Source of the DNA: Euborellia annulipes
Lineage: Eukaryota; Arthropoda; Insecta; Dermaptera; Anisolabididae
Assembly: GCA_023213315.1 (NCBI GenBank)
Contig: JAKCPI010008017.1
Coordinates: 94,494 to 158,493 of the forward strand
Reading direction: 5' to 3'
DNA length: 64,000 bases
How positions within the stretch are numbered: the first letter of the stretch is position 1; every line of letters starts with the position of its first letter. The translations under genes and the position numbers were made by a program. The notes beneath the pieces were generated by a model. The model saw nothing but the letters and a program-made list of their open reading frames with translations. It did no database searches and had not been told where the DNA came from. Below, piece by piece: positions 51,609 to 61,259 of the stretch.

Positions 51609-51685
51609 AAGCCCGTCTTCGGCGGGCTTTACCATTTACCGGAGGACTACGGCTCCTGGACCCCCTTGCTTAACTTTGGCGAGCC
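51609..51685 (+). repeat. GC-rich multi-hairpin repeat, family I, copy 2
   Basis: AAGCCCGTCTTCGGCGGGCTT, GGAGGACTACGGCTCCTGG and CCCCCTTGCTTAACTTTGGC: same order as at 3503-3567. Confidence 0.65.
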
Positions 51686-51779
51686 AATTGCTCACTGTTT
51701 GGAAATTTTAAATTTCCTCTCTTAGATGTTGATAATAGAAGTGGCTGTTCAGCAATTAGAATGATGAAGGAAGAGAGGA

Positions 51780-51870
51780 TGTCAGCCAAAAAAAGAGCCT
51801 CTATCGAATAAAAATCTCCAATCCGAAGACGTTTCGGGTTTAATTAGATAAAACCATCATCAGTTCTTTA
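51780..51870 (-). ncRNA. Hammerhead-like core with CAGCCAA box
   Basis: Plus strand TGTCAGCCAAAAAAAGAGCC, then GACGTTTCGGGTTT...AAACCATCATCAG. On the minus strand this is CTGATGA-T-GGTTT (9-nt loop) AAACC-C-GAAACGTC (51828-51862). Confidence 0.55.
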
Positions 51871-52420
51871 GAGCTGAAATGAGCATAAATAATAATTGTA
51901 ATACAACAACATAAAATATTTTTTAAATTATAAAAAACATCAGATCTTACATTATTGGCAATCTCAAGGTGCACACCATTGAGATGCAGATAGAGTTGTT
52001 ATATATAAACATATACAAAATTATATAAAAATACAAAATTTGCATATCAGTTGTCAGACGCTCATCAGTCAACACGGCCAAGTCTCAAATGTATATAAAA
52101 TTTAATTATCAAATACAGTTATTATATGATAAATACTGGGGAAGCAATGAACCCTCAGTACATTGACCCATAATACATCTTAATAAAAACGAAATCTCAC
52201 AAAAGCGTGCATTTGACCTTTTTGAAAACATATTATTTATTTGCAAATGACAATTTTATAAATTAATTTATAATATATTTTCAAATTACAAATAAAGTTA
52301 TAAACAATTTTTTATAATATTTAAATCTGGGCGTCTAGATTATTCAGGATGGACACATATACATTGCTAAGGCCATTACAATCAGTCTGATAGTTTAGTG
52401 CCCTATGTCCTCTCTTAGTT
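51871..52420. other. AT-rich DNA; 23-bp repeat at 52074-52096
   Basis: CACGGCCAAGTCTCAAATG and the next bases match 5509-5531 exactly. Nothing else recognised. Confidence 0.5.
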
Positions 52421-52424
52421 TTAA

Positions 52425-52550
52425 ATTTCCCTCCTTGACTCAATTTCCTTTTATTCCCGGCCAATCAGCGCCCTGATAGGCACATATACATAGGGGCAGG
52501 AAGTCAGCGGCTATCGCTTTATATATAGTAATGATAATGATGATAATATT
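52425..52550 (+). repeat. Family H repeat, copy 2
   Basis: GGCCAATCAGCGCCCTGATA, GGCAGGAAGTCAGCGGCTAT and TAGTAATGATAATGATGATA. Same family as 14575-14690. Confidence 0.7.
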
Positions 52551-52670
52551 TTAGGTGAATAAGACTTGTTTATTTAAGTTTTTTTTTTTTTTATTATCTG
52601 CTACGGCCGAAGCCATCCAGCCCCCTTATTTACATTACGGTTACATTTATTTGTTAACATCAATTATTTT

Positions 52671-52769
52671 TGGTGTAGGGGTTAGCGTGCTGGCCTTGTA
52701 TACCAAGGGTTGCTGGTTCGGAACCCAGTCAGTCCGATGATTTTATTTAAGCCATTTGGATACCAAACC
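52671..52769 (+). mobile_element. SINE-A head fragment
   Basis: TTGGTGTAGGGGTTAGCGTG, GGTTCGGAACCCAGTCAGTC and ATTTTATTTAAGCCATTTGG; the tail is missing. Confidence 0.82.
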
Positions 52770-52896
52770 TTCAATTGCATAAAATAATAATATGTAGTGC
52801 AAGTATCTTCAAGTTTTTTTCTTCTAAAAAAATTAGGAAATATCTAATTTTAATTAAATATTTTTTAATAATTAGTTTGACTAGCATTTTGAATTA

Positions 52897-53092
52897 GAGA
52901 AAATATTATTACTTTCTGTAACAAAATATAAATATTTTTTGTTTTTAAATTTTACATCTTGAATTCTATTATACTGCCGGAAGCCAAATATGCGTCTACA
53001 CAAAAAACCTGATGTAACAACCTCAATTATCGAAGATACGAGAAAGTTGAGAAAGTTGTGTGCTATGCGACCAGTCACGCCAGATTTTTTTA
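52897..53092 (+). mobile_element. Element C 3'-end fragment
   Basis: TAACAAAATATAAATATTTT, TACTGCCGGAAGCCAAATAT, then a degraded hairpin ending CCAGTCACGCCAGATTTT. The X-box is reduced to TGTAAC. Confidence 0.78.
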
Positions 53093-53965
53093 TTAAATTC
53101 ATTAAAATATTTGAGATATTGAATGATAAGTAAACTTTCATAAGTTTAGATAATTAAATTAATGTTTTGATCATATCAAGTCTTATTAGTGATTGGTCCA
53201 ATAAATTTTTCCAAAAAATAATATATATAAATAAAACTAGTTCATTAAAAATATAATTTAAAAATAATCTTAATTCTATCTTAAAATTTCTTGTTATTAA
53301 AGTAAATTGAGATTATTAATTGCTTAAAATATTTTTATAAATATACATAATTTTTAAAATTCTTGAAATAATTTAAAATTAATCACATATTAGCGAAGTT
53401 AGTCATAGAGCTATAATTAGTAGTTGCTGGCAGGGACTCTATTAACTATAATAATAATTTTATAATTATAAGATTAGCCTATTAACTATATATTTATCAT
53501 AATTATCTAAATGAGATATTTTTATTTAAAAAAATCTTAATTCATAAATATAATCTTATCAATGATAAAATCTGAATACTACTTCGAAATTTACTTTGTA
53601 AATTTACTATATTTTATCATTATTGTGACCTTTGTAGAGTATGTCCCCGAAAAGGGGCATAAGCCTGCCTCTTTATAGTTTTTTGGAGGGAGATTGATAG
53701 TCTTAGATTTTTTCTTTCTTTAGCTTTAAAATTTCAAGTGGGGCTTGATGAAGATAGATATTCCCAACCGCTAAACGCCATTCATCTCTAGTGCAATAAT
53801 TAATGTAATTATCACGTCTCTGATAAAAATTTTTCCCCCGAAAAGTTTAGTGTGTAAAATTATTAAAATAATTAATAAATAAGTTTTAAATAATAAATTT
53901 ATATTATTTTCATATGTGTATTTGAATATTATTCACTCTCTTTCTATAGTAGTAGTACCGGTATA
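53093..53965. other. AT-rich DNA, no gene
   Basis: Nothing recognisable; small GC-richer patch CCGAAAAGGGGCATAAGCC near 53647. Confidence 0.4.
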
Positions 53966-53971
53966 CATTCT

Positions 53972-54179
53972 AAATTAAAATTAAATTTACAAATTAAACT
54001 CTAGGTCATTTGTTTCAAAGGTTTTATTAATTAAAAATTAACACTTAATACGTATTTCGACAATTACTTCTGATGATGACAAGTAATTGTCGAAATACTT
54101 ATTAAGTGCTAATTTTTAATTAATAAAACCTTTGAAACAAATAATCTAGTGTTTAATTTGTATATTTAATTTTAATTTA
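53972..54179. mobile_element. ~100-bp-arm foldback with hammerhead-like loop
   Basis: Arms of about 98 bp (53972-54069 and 54081-54179), including TTTGTTTCAAAGGTTTTATT and ACACTTAATACGTATTTCGA, differ at only a handful of sites. The very short spacer is CTGATGATGAC. Together with the right arm it forms CTGATGA-T-GACAA-GTAA-TTGTC-GAAAT (54070-54096). Confidence 0.82.
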
Positions 54180-54294
54180 CAAAATGTTTTTCAATGAGAA
54201 CCAACCGTCGAAAGTTTAAATCTTACACACTAATTTGGTATTTAGCATAAATATACTGTATGTTATATTTAATTTTGCCAAAATAACCAGTGAA

Positions 54295-54385
54295 GGATCA
54301 ATATGTTGACAATGGCTTAGCTCTGAGAGTCCTATATGTAACTGAAATTACGGCCCATACTTGTTAAATAAAATTGAAATATATC
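54295..54385 (+). repeat. Degraded relative of 13815-13905
   Basis: ATCAATATGTTGACAATGGC, CTGAGAGTCCTATATGTAAC and TGAAATTACGGCCC align with the minus strand of 13815-13905. Core boxes are damaged. Confidence 0.6.
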
Positions 54386-54486
54386 TCGCTGCCTCGCTCA
54401 TTTAAAAAACCTTCACACCTATATGATTTCATATATAAATTTAAATTAATCTCTTTTTTTAGCATATTAGGCCTTTATATCTATAG

Positions 54487-54735
54487 CCTGCTGTGAATTA
54501 TAGTGGCGAAAGTCCGAAATTCAACAATTCGAGAAAAGGTATTTGAAAGTTTTATAAACATATAGGCCTACGTTTAAATAGACGGACCACAAATGATTAG
54601 GACAGAATCAATAGCAAAGAATGGAAATATATTTTCATCACTTTGGCACTCAAAAGAGAGGAGGTTTTAACTTTTGGTAGGCTTAACTCAAATTTTCGGA
54701 CTTTCGCCACTATGATTCTCAGCAGGCGATATAAT
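54487..54735. mobile_element. MITE family F, copy 2
   Basis: CCTGCTGTGAATTATAGTGG and GCCACTATGATTCTCAGCAG as inverted ends, with GAAAGTCCGAAATT / AATTTTCGGACTTTC inside. About 45-bp arms. Same family as 25314-25526. Confidence 0.82.
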
Positions 54736-54808
54736 TAGGCCTACCATTGCATAAATTTGTTAGTTTTTTGATGAAGGGTAGGCAAACTAAAAAACACTTC
54801 TACTAAAT

Positions 54809-55063
54809 GGACCCTGTGACGCATTAGTGTGTCAAACACCAGCTACCGAGATTTTAGAAAATTAACATTAAAGTTTTTTGTTTTCATTGGATTATATATT
54901 ATATAATTTTATTTGTCAATTGTGCAAGTAACATTAAATATAAATTTTTTTAGGACATATTTCATAAAAAATACTATTAATTATAGCATTTGAACAATAT
55001 TCCGTGCTTAACTCAATTTTTAATTTTTTTTGGCGCTTGACACACTAATGCATTACAGGGTCC
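54809..55063. mobile_element. MITE family G
   Basis: Inverted ends of about 33 bp: GGACCCTGTGACGCATTAGT...GTGTCAAACACC and GGCGCTTGACACACTAATGC...ACAGGGTCC. Candidate 4-bp duplication AAAT (54805-54808, 55064-55067). 255 bp, non-coding. Superfamily not recognised. Confidence 0.78.
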
Positions 55064-55069
55064 AAATAA

Positions 55070-55420
55070 TAAAAATATGCAGAGTATCTTTCATCCATTA
55101 ATTTACGCATACAATGCATACTTTAGAACTCTAATTAAATTTAAATCGTTTTTCACAATAGATTTTTTCCCAAATATTTTCATTAAAAAAAAAGCTAATA
55201 ATTTGATTTTGTAATTTATTTTATTTTAATATAAATTGAAGAAGAGCGGGCTTAGTAAGTTTATCTTAATCAAAAATCAATGGCTGATACAAAAGGAAAT
55301 AAATTTCAACAACTATCTTAATCTAATAAGCTATAAATGCCATAGTGCGGTCCTTAAAAATTATTATCATTAAGCTTTGGGTGCGCCTTTATGCACATAA
55401 ATAGATATCAATTTATAGCT
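55070..55420. other. AT-rich DNA, no gene
   Basis: Nothing recognisable. Confidence 0.4.
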
Positions 55421-55800
55421 AGGGATCGGAAGCAGGATGATCCCGAGGGCATCATCATCGGCCTCGCCTTGGTCTCTGTTCTCCTGTAATAACCCCAATT
55501 CAGACTCGATGATCGGTGTCCCATCATCTCAATCCGATATCGAGGGTAGTGTAGGCGTTCTTGTCTCGAATGGTCTAACGGTTGTCTGCCATCCATCTCG
55601 TATCTCGAACGATTGCAAGAGGCGATTGTTCAATTCGACAGCCGCCACCATCGTAGGTGGATACTCATTCGACCCAGCCCTAACAAGCTCGCGTTAATGG
55701 TGGGGTGGAGGCCCTGCGATCTCATGTCACAATTATTGAGACACATTTATTCTCAGAGACTAGAAAGCAATATTCGTATTGTCAGTGACAGGGTTGTTAA
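55421..55800. other. Unexplained GC-balanced segment
   Basis: 380 bp of balanced, CpG-containing sequence with overlapping open frames on both strands. None extends through, and each changes frame, as in a decayed coding region. GAATGGTCTAACGGTTGTCTG at 55569-55589 resembles a tRNA A-box and TTGTTCAATTCGACA at 55626-55640 a B-box, so an old tRNA-derived piece is an alternative. Could be a pseudogene or an exon, but no splice sites settle it. Confidence 0.3.
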
Positions 55801-55894
55801 GTAAATCATTTTCTTTTAAATATATAATGGCTTTTCTCTACTTTGCCTCTGGAATTCTGTTAATATCCATCAAATTATGTCTATTAAACTATTT

Positions 55895-56155
55895 TTTTTT
55901 AACACTCACACTTTTTTTCTCATTCACACTCACACTCACATACACATTCACATAGTCTTTTCGGCAACTCAGGCCATTTAAGACTTTTTACGATATCCGT
56001 TATTGATTTATATACATATTTGGGGTTCAGGCATTCTTATTTAAGCCATGTGGTATCCAAATGGCTTAAATAAATTCATTGGACTGCCTGGGGTCCGAAC
56101 CCGCGACTTTTGGTATACGAGGTTAGCACTCTAACCCTCCAAGCCCCGAGGGCTA
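55895..56155 (-). mobile_element. SINE-A with 10-bp TSD
   Basis: Complete: T-run, CA-rich tail, CTTTTCGGCAACTCAGGCC, head complement GGGGTCCGAACCCGCGAC and AAGCCCCGAGG. TAAACTATTT flanks it (55885-55894, 56156-56165). Confidence 0.92.
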
Positions 56156-56346
56156 TAAACTATTTAAATTGAAGGAATTATTAATTAAATTTTATATCCT
56201 ATATGATAGTTATTAATAATATTAGTTTATTATAATGAAAACGTTTTTGATGCTGGATTAAGTTCATGAGAGGATGTGGGAAATTAATCAGCATATTCTT
56301 ATAAGCATTACATATATTAGCAAATATTTCACTAAAAGATATAATA

Positions 56347-58035
56347 AATATTTTTTTTTTTTTTTTTGGAATGGGTGAAAGGTCCGAAGACTATAATGAC
56401 CAATAGTCACATGCAGCCAGGAAGAAAATAAAACAAAAGGAGAAGAAAAGGGGAAACCAACTGGGGAACTGAGAAGATGTTGTTGAGGTTAGACTTGAAA
56501 GTCTGAAGATTGTAGGTTTTGGGGAAGATAGACGCAGGGAGCTTGTTCCAATCACGGGAGGTCATGGGGACAAAGGAAGAATGAAATTGTTTGTTCTGTT
56601 AGTCGGATCTGAACAGCATAGGGATGCTGGGAAGATGCCTCTCTTGTGTTCCGTGAATATGTTGCATTGGGTGGGATAATTGATTTTAATTCGGCAGAGC
56701 ATTGACCATGGTAATACCTGTAGAAGAGAGATAGTGCAGATACTCTTCTTCTATGATCTAGTGACTGTAAGGATGCAGTAAGGGTAGAATCACCTATCAG
56801 TCTAATTGCACGCCTCTGTATGGTTTCCAAGGAGGAGAGAGGTTTCGACCCTCGCCAAAGGTGGGAACAATATTCAAGACACGGCCGAATTTGGGCTTTA
56901 TAGAGGATTAGGAGTTGTTGGGAGGAAAAGTAACGCTTCGTTTTGAATAGGAAACCCAATTTCCTTGCGGTAGATTTAACCACAGAAGAGATGTGGTTGC
57001 TCCAGGAGAGATCAGATGTAACTGTCACTCCCAGAACAGAAAATGAATCTTTGAACTCGAGACTATTATTGCTGTAAATAAGGGGAGGGCAAATCCTATT
57101 TTTTTGTCTAGAAATTAAACAACATTGGGTTTTTTGGGAATTGAATTTTACTTGATTGAGGTTTCCCCATTCCTCCAAGAGACCTAGATCATCATTTATC
57201 GACGACACAGCCCCCAGACGACCAGTGGATGAGGTTTCACCAGTCCTGACTGAGTGCAGGGTACTGTCATCAGCAAAGCAATGAATTGGGTTGGAGGTTA
57301 CTCCCATGAGATCGTTAATGTACATAAGGAATAGGGTGGGAGAGAGGACAGAACCCTGGGGAACACCTGCGTTGATTGTATGCGGAATAGAAGACACACC
57401 GTCGACTACAACCGAGATCTTTCGCTCCATTAGAAAGCTCTTGATCCACTGGCACAGCTCAGAGGATAGGCCAAAAGATGGAAGTTTAGCATAAAGATTT
57501 TTATGCCATACCTGATCGAAAGCCTTCGAAATGTCAAGAGCAACTGCAATAGTTTCCCTTTCATTTCCATGGCTTTGTTCCAGAGGTGTGTGACAAAGCT
57601 CAAAATATCCCCAGTCGAACGAGCATGCCTGAAACCATATTGCCTATCATTCATCATTCCGCAATGTTCCAGATGATTTAAAATTTGAATGTTGAGGGCT
57701 TTTTCCATAATTTTGGATAGTATGGAGGTTATTGCGATTGGGCGATAGTTGCTGGGAAGAGAGGAGTCACCTTTTTGGGAATGGGTTGAATATTCGCCAA
57801 TTTCCAAGAGTCGGGAAAATTTCCCGAGGAAAATGAGAGGTTGAACAACCTGGATAATATTGGGACCAATTCAGGGGAACATTTTTTAATGACGATGGGG
57901 GGAATACCGTCAGGGCCTGGGGATTTGTCGATTACTAGCTCCTTAATAACCTTTTTAATTAGTTTATCCCTAAAATGAATTTTATTCATTGAAATTTTAT
58001 TGGAATGCTGGGTCGGAGGATCGCGACTATTGGCT
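56347..58035 (-). mobile_element. 5'-truncated non-LTR retrotransposon, jockey-like
   Basis: Minus-strand element ending in a poly(A) tail (plus-strand T-run 56350-56367) after a short 3' UTR. It carries reverse transcriptase and the C-terminal region, but no endonuclease or ORF1: the open sequence ends near 58035, so the copy is truncated at its 5' end, as is usual for target-primed insertions. Target duplication not resolved. Confidence 0.88.
56400..58035 (-). pseudogene. Reverse transcriptase of a jockey-like element, frameshifted
   Basis: This reading codes for an RNA-dependent DNA polymerase of the non-LTR type. Landmarks in order: KSPGPDGIPP (finger/palm start, 57900-57930), NYRPIAITSILSKIMEKALN (57665-57750), RQYGFRHARST, AVALDISKAFDQVWH (palm A, catalytic D), AGVPQGSVLSPTLFLMYIND (57310-57370), HCFADDS (57265-57283, catalytic DD), LGVTVTSDLSWSNHI, and finally RDWNKLP near 56535. 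The frame shifts about three times (near 57780, 57560 and 56590), so the copy is dead. Catalytic motifs are otherwise intact. Style and motif order point to the jockey group, but CR1 or related clades remain possible. Confidence 0.88.
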
Positions 58036-58370
58036 TTATCTCAATATTTATTAAAAGGAGATATTCCTCTAAATTATATCTTCATTATCTTACTGTAAAT
58101 ACACTAAAACCATCTTGGCCGAAATATTCATGATATACCATGTTGATATACTCTTATACTTATACTCTTGTCCTCATATATCTCTTGATTGAATTCTCCC
58201 ATTCTCTTCTAGTCTTTATAATATCATTATTACGTATATGTTTAATTCCTTTATGTTTTTATGTTGATTTTTCAACTATTGGATGCTTCATTGTGGGAAA
58301 TATAGGCTACTAAAAAAAAGTAGGTCTAACTTGTTTGTTCTTAAAAAAAAACTAATTTTAAATTTATGTT
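58036..58370. other. AT-rich DNA, no gene
   Basis: Nothing recognisable. Confidence 0.4.
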
Positions 58371-58374
58371 TAGA

Positions 58375-58567
58375 ATTAAATATTTATTATTCATATATCC
58401 GAAAAAATAAGGTTGTGCCGCCGGAAGTCGAACCACTGATCCTCCGATTTGTACTCAGAGGGCTGAGCTCTGAGAGGGCACTCTGAGTACAAATCGGAGG
58501 ATCCGTGGTTCGACTCCCGGCGGCACAACCTTATTTTTTTCGGATATATGAATAATAAATATTTAAT
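58375..58567. repeat. Near-perfect snapback of a tRNA half
   Basis: Arms of about 86 bp (58375-58460 and 58480-58567) with roughly three mismatches and a 20-bp spacer. Each arm has a tRNA 3'-half-like string, on the plus strand GAGTACAAATCGGAGGATCC...GTGGTTCGACTCCCGGCGGC with a perfect B-box GGTTCGACTCC, then CACAACCTTATTTTTT. The spacer GGCTGAGCTCTGAGAGGGCA resembles a D-arm. Not a functional tRNA gene: the 5' acceptor half is replaced by the inverted 3' half. Confidence 0.75.
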
Positions 58568-58715
58568 TGTATAAATTTCGGTAATACGCGATGTGTATAA
58601 TATCTTAAATATTATATATAATTTCTTATTTATTTATGTTTAGGTTTCTTATTTCACTTAATTGGAAATTTTAAATCTATTCTTTATTTAATTTAGTAAG
58701 TTCTCTGCCTAAAGA

Positions 58716-59290
58716 GGCCCAGGGCCGGCGGGGGGGGGGGTATTCGGGGCGGCCCTGGGGGGCCCGGACCCGATTCCCATTAAAATTCTAATAAAAATTA
58801 AGTTTCATGGTTAAAATTTCAATTAAAAAAATATCATTTTCTTGAAATTTTTTCCTCAAGGGGCCCTGGCCCTTTAAGCTCAAATCTTAAAATTTCAATT
58901 TAAAAAATATCATTTTCTTGAAATTTTTTCTTCAGAGGGCCCGGCCTTTAACCTCAAATCAAGTTTGATCTTTTCACGACTCAGGATAGCTAAAAACGCA
59001 GATTTTAGTGGCTAATTTCAAAAAATTTTCCATCCCCCCAGATTTCTCCCGAATTTCTCTGTCTGGATCTGGCCTCGATAAATTATTATGACTTTTTGGT
59101 TTGGAAATTTTGAAAAAATTTTAAATAACTTTATTTAAATAAATATTTTAAGCTAGGTATAACTATTTCAAAAGTTGTCTCAAAAACTGTGTAAAAAATT
59201 GTTGGCATGAAGGACAATAGCTTTATATACTAAAAAAAACTTAAAGTTTTTTTTGGGGGGGGGCCGTATTAAAGTAGCCGGGGCCTAAGA
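58716..59290. mobile_element. GC-rich hAT-like element with internal duplication
   Basis: CCCAGGGCCGGCGGGGG at the left and GTAGCCGGGGC at the right; flanks TAAAGAGG and CTAAGAGG are similar. Inside, AATATCATTTTCTTGAAATT occurs twice about 65 bp apart. Ends are tentative. Confidence 0.45.
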
Positions 59291-59365
59291 GGTGTCACTT
59301 TTATTTGCCACTTTGTAGGATTTCTCGCTTGTTCAATAAAGTCTTTACCAACTAATCTCTTGGAA

Positions 59366-59645
59366 CATGGGCGTACCCAGCGAGGGGCAGGGGGGCAGCT
59401 GCCCCCCCCTAGAAGCAAAAAAAAAATGTTTATAAAGTGATGAAACGAAACAAAATTGGTGGGTGGCGACGGGGAATGATTTTTTGTTAGGATTTGAGGG
59501 TTTTTAGGCCTTTAATTCGAAGGCCTTTCCCCTCTATATAAAAAATAGCTATGTCACAATCTGGACGACTATGATCTGCCCCCCCCCCTGGACGACCATG
59601 ATCTGACCATGCCCCCCCCTAGATTTGATCCTGGGTACGCCCATG
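59366..59645. mobile_element. hAT-type MITE with 8-bp TSD
   Basis: Perfect 15-bp inverted ends CATGGGCGTACCCAG / CTGGGTACGCCCATG, flanked by TCTTGGAA (59358-59365, 59646-59653). The interior has GGGGGGCAGCTGCCCCCC palindrome and two CGACCATGATCTG-like repeats near the right end. Confidence 0.92.
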
Positions 59646-59739
59646 TCTTGGAAGCTAATTTTGTAGGCGGACCCACAATTAGTCGTTTATTTTTTTTGTC
59701 TCCAGAGAGTTTTGAATTAAATTTTTCAATTTTCTAAGC

Positions 59740-59905
59740 CATCTAGCTGTTGTTTCCAGTTTCGGCCCAAGAAGTCATCAGACCTCTAAAATTTTATTAA
59801 AAAAAAAGATAATATCTTTAATTAAGATAACATTCAAATTTTTTTCATCATACTATTTTAAAAGAGCCTACCCATGTACCTAAACTGGAAACTGTAGCTA
59901 GTTGG
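59740..59905. repeat. Foldback with hammerhead-like boxes
   Basis: CTAGCTGTTGTTTCCAGTTT (59743-59762) pairs with AAACTGGAAACTGTAGCTAG (59882-59901). Next to the left arm the minus strand reads CTGATGACTTCTTGGGCCGAAAC: both boxes present, stem II poor. Confidence 0.55.
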
Positions 59906-60900
59906 ATTAATAAAATCTGAATGAAAATTTAAAATATATTTTTAATTATAGGCCTTTAATTTAATTAAATTAAGTGAAGACATACATTTAAAAGAAATTA
60001 TTTGTTAGTTTCCGAAAGTTTATTTAAATAGGCCTAATATTTTTCATTAATACCTACGGTGCGATTTGGATTGGTCAGCTCTATTCTAAATCAAAATATG
60101 GGATAATATAATTCCTGACAAACGATATATTTACAAGTGAAATGACATCAGACAGAAAACATTAAAAGAAAAACGTGCCTCTCCTGTCTGTCTGTTTATC
60201 TACCCACTCAAGTATATTTAGCGCCCTCCAAATCGTATCTTTTGAGTTGTAGCCAACAAGATTATCGAGTATCGTTGTCGCTACCTCTCGATCAAGAAAT
60301 TTATTCGATAAGAGAGCCGAGAAAGGAAAGAAAACATTCGACGCCCCAAAGATAAATTGATCAGACAGCTCGACACCATTGCCGCTTCGTTACATATGGA
60401 ACTAATTTGATATCGAGTTAATTAAGGAGAACTCTGAAAAGATATTCAAACCAAGACATGTAGTTTATAAAACGTAACGAATCATCTGCTACGGAAAAAG
60501 AAAATATTGTAAAGTACTTTTGTAAATATGAAGAATTATTGTCATCATTAACAATGATTATGTTGATACAAAGAATACATTATCCTTTTTTAAAGATGAC
60601 AAATTAATTATAGAACACTTTTCTTAGAAGAATTTAAGAGTTAAAAAACAATTAACCCAAAAACTAAGCAAATTTTTAATTTTATGGGGTGGACTTGATC
60701 TTGTCATGCATGGGTTTCTAAAGGTAAACCCCCACTCTCCTGGAAGGTTTTTCTCTCTGTATAGACAGACTCTGTGCGCTTTATAATTGTTTTTCTTTTT
60801 AATTCCCCTTAAATAAAATACCACTATAAAAGGTCAGCTGACCCTCTTTCAAACTTGAAATAAAATATATATATATATATTTTACCTTATTATAAATATT
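59906..60900. other. Unique DNA; GC-richer at 60180-60400
   Basis: TTGTAGCCAACAAGATTATC, ATCGTTGTCGCTACCTCTCG and ACAGCTCGACACCATTGCCG are repeat-free and possibly conserved. No gene fitted. (AT)n run at 60866-60881. Confidence 0.35.
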
Positions 60901-60904
60901 TATT

Positions 60905-61045
60905 ATATTGATATTATAATTCATACTATAATATAAAGGGCTAGCGGCTGACTTCCTGCCCCAGTGTGTATGGCCCTATCAGGCCGCTGATTGTCTAGAG
61001 TTACAGGAAGTGGAGCGGGAGAGGGAAATTTGAAACTTTAAAACC
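60905..61045 (-). repeat. Family H repeat, copy 3
   Basis: AGCGGCTGACTTCCTGCCCC, TATCAGGCCGCTGATTG and ACAGGAAGTGGAGCGGGAGA are the complement of 52425-52550. Confidence 0.7.
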
Positions 61046-61065
61046 AATGAGCAAAAATAAATTTG

Positions 61066-61114
61066 AAGCATTTGCTCGCCTAAGGCGAGCAAGGGGGGTC
61101 CAGGGGCAAAGCCC
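61066..61114 (-). repeat. GC-rich multi-hairpin repeat, family I, copy 3
   Basis: TTTGCTCGCCTAAGGCGAGC, AAGGGGGGTCCAGGGGC and AAAGCCC: reverse order of the other two copies. It adjoins family H on one side and SINE-A on the other. Confidence 0.65.
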
Positions 61115-61259
61115 ACAAATGGCTTAAATAAATATGCCTGGACCCCCAATAATACATGTAAGACTTATACCCCTGGTATATTAATACAAATACGGTATCG
61201 TTTAGTCTTATATGGCCTGAGTTTCAGAAAAGACTGTGTGTATGGCGTGGGGAAAAAAG
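61115..61259 (+). mobile_element. SINE-A, head missing
   Basis: AAATGGCTTAAATAAATATG, CCTGGACCCCC, TTAGTCTTATATGGCCTGAG and TTTCAGAAAAGACTGTGTG. Confidence 0.8.

Noticed and set aside
58459..58530. Functional tRNA gene in the snapback
   Set aside because: The 5' acceptor half is replaced by an inverted 3' half, and the T-stem pairing is poor.
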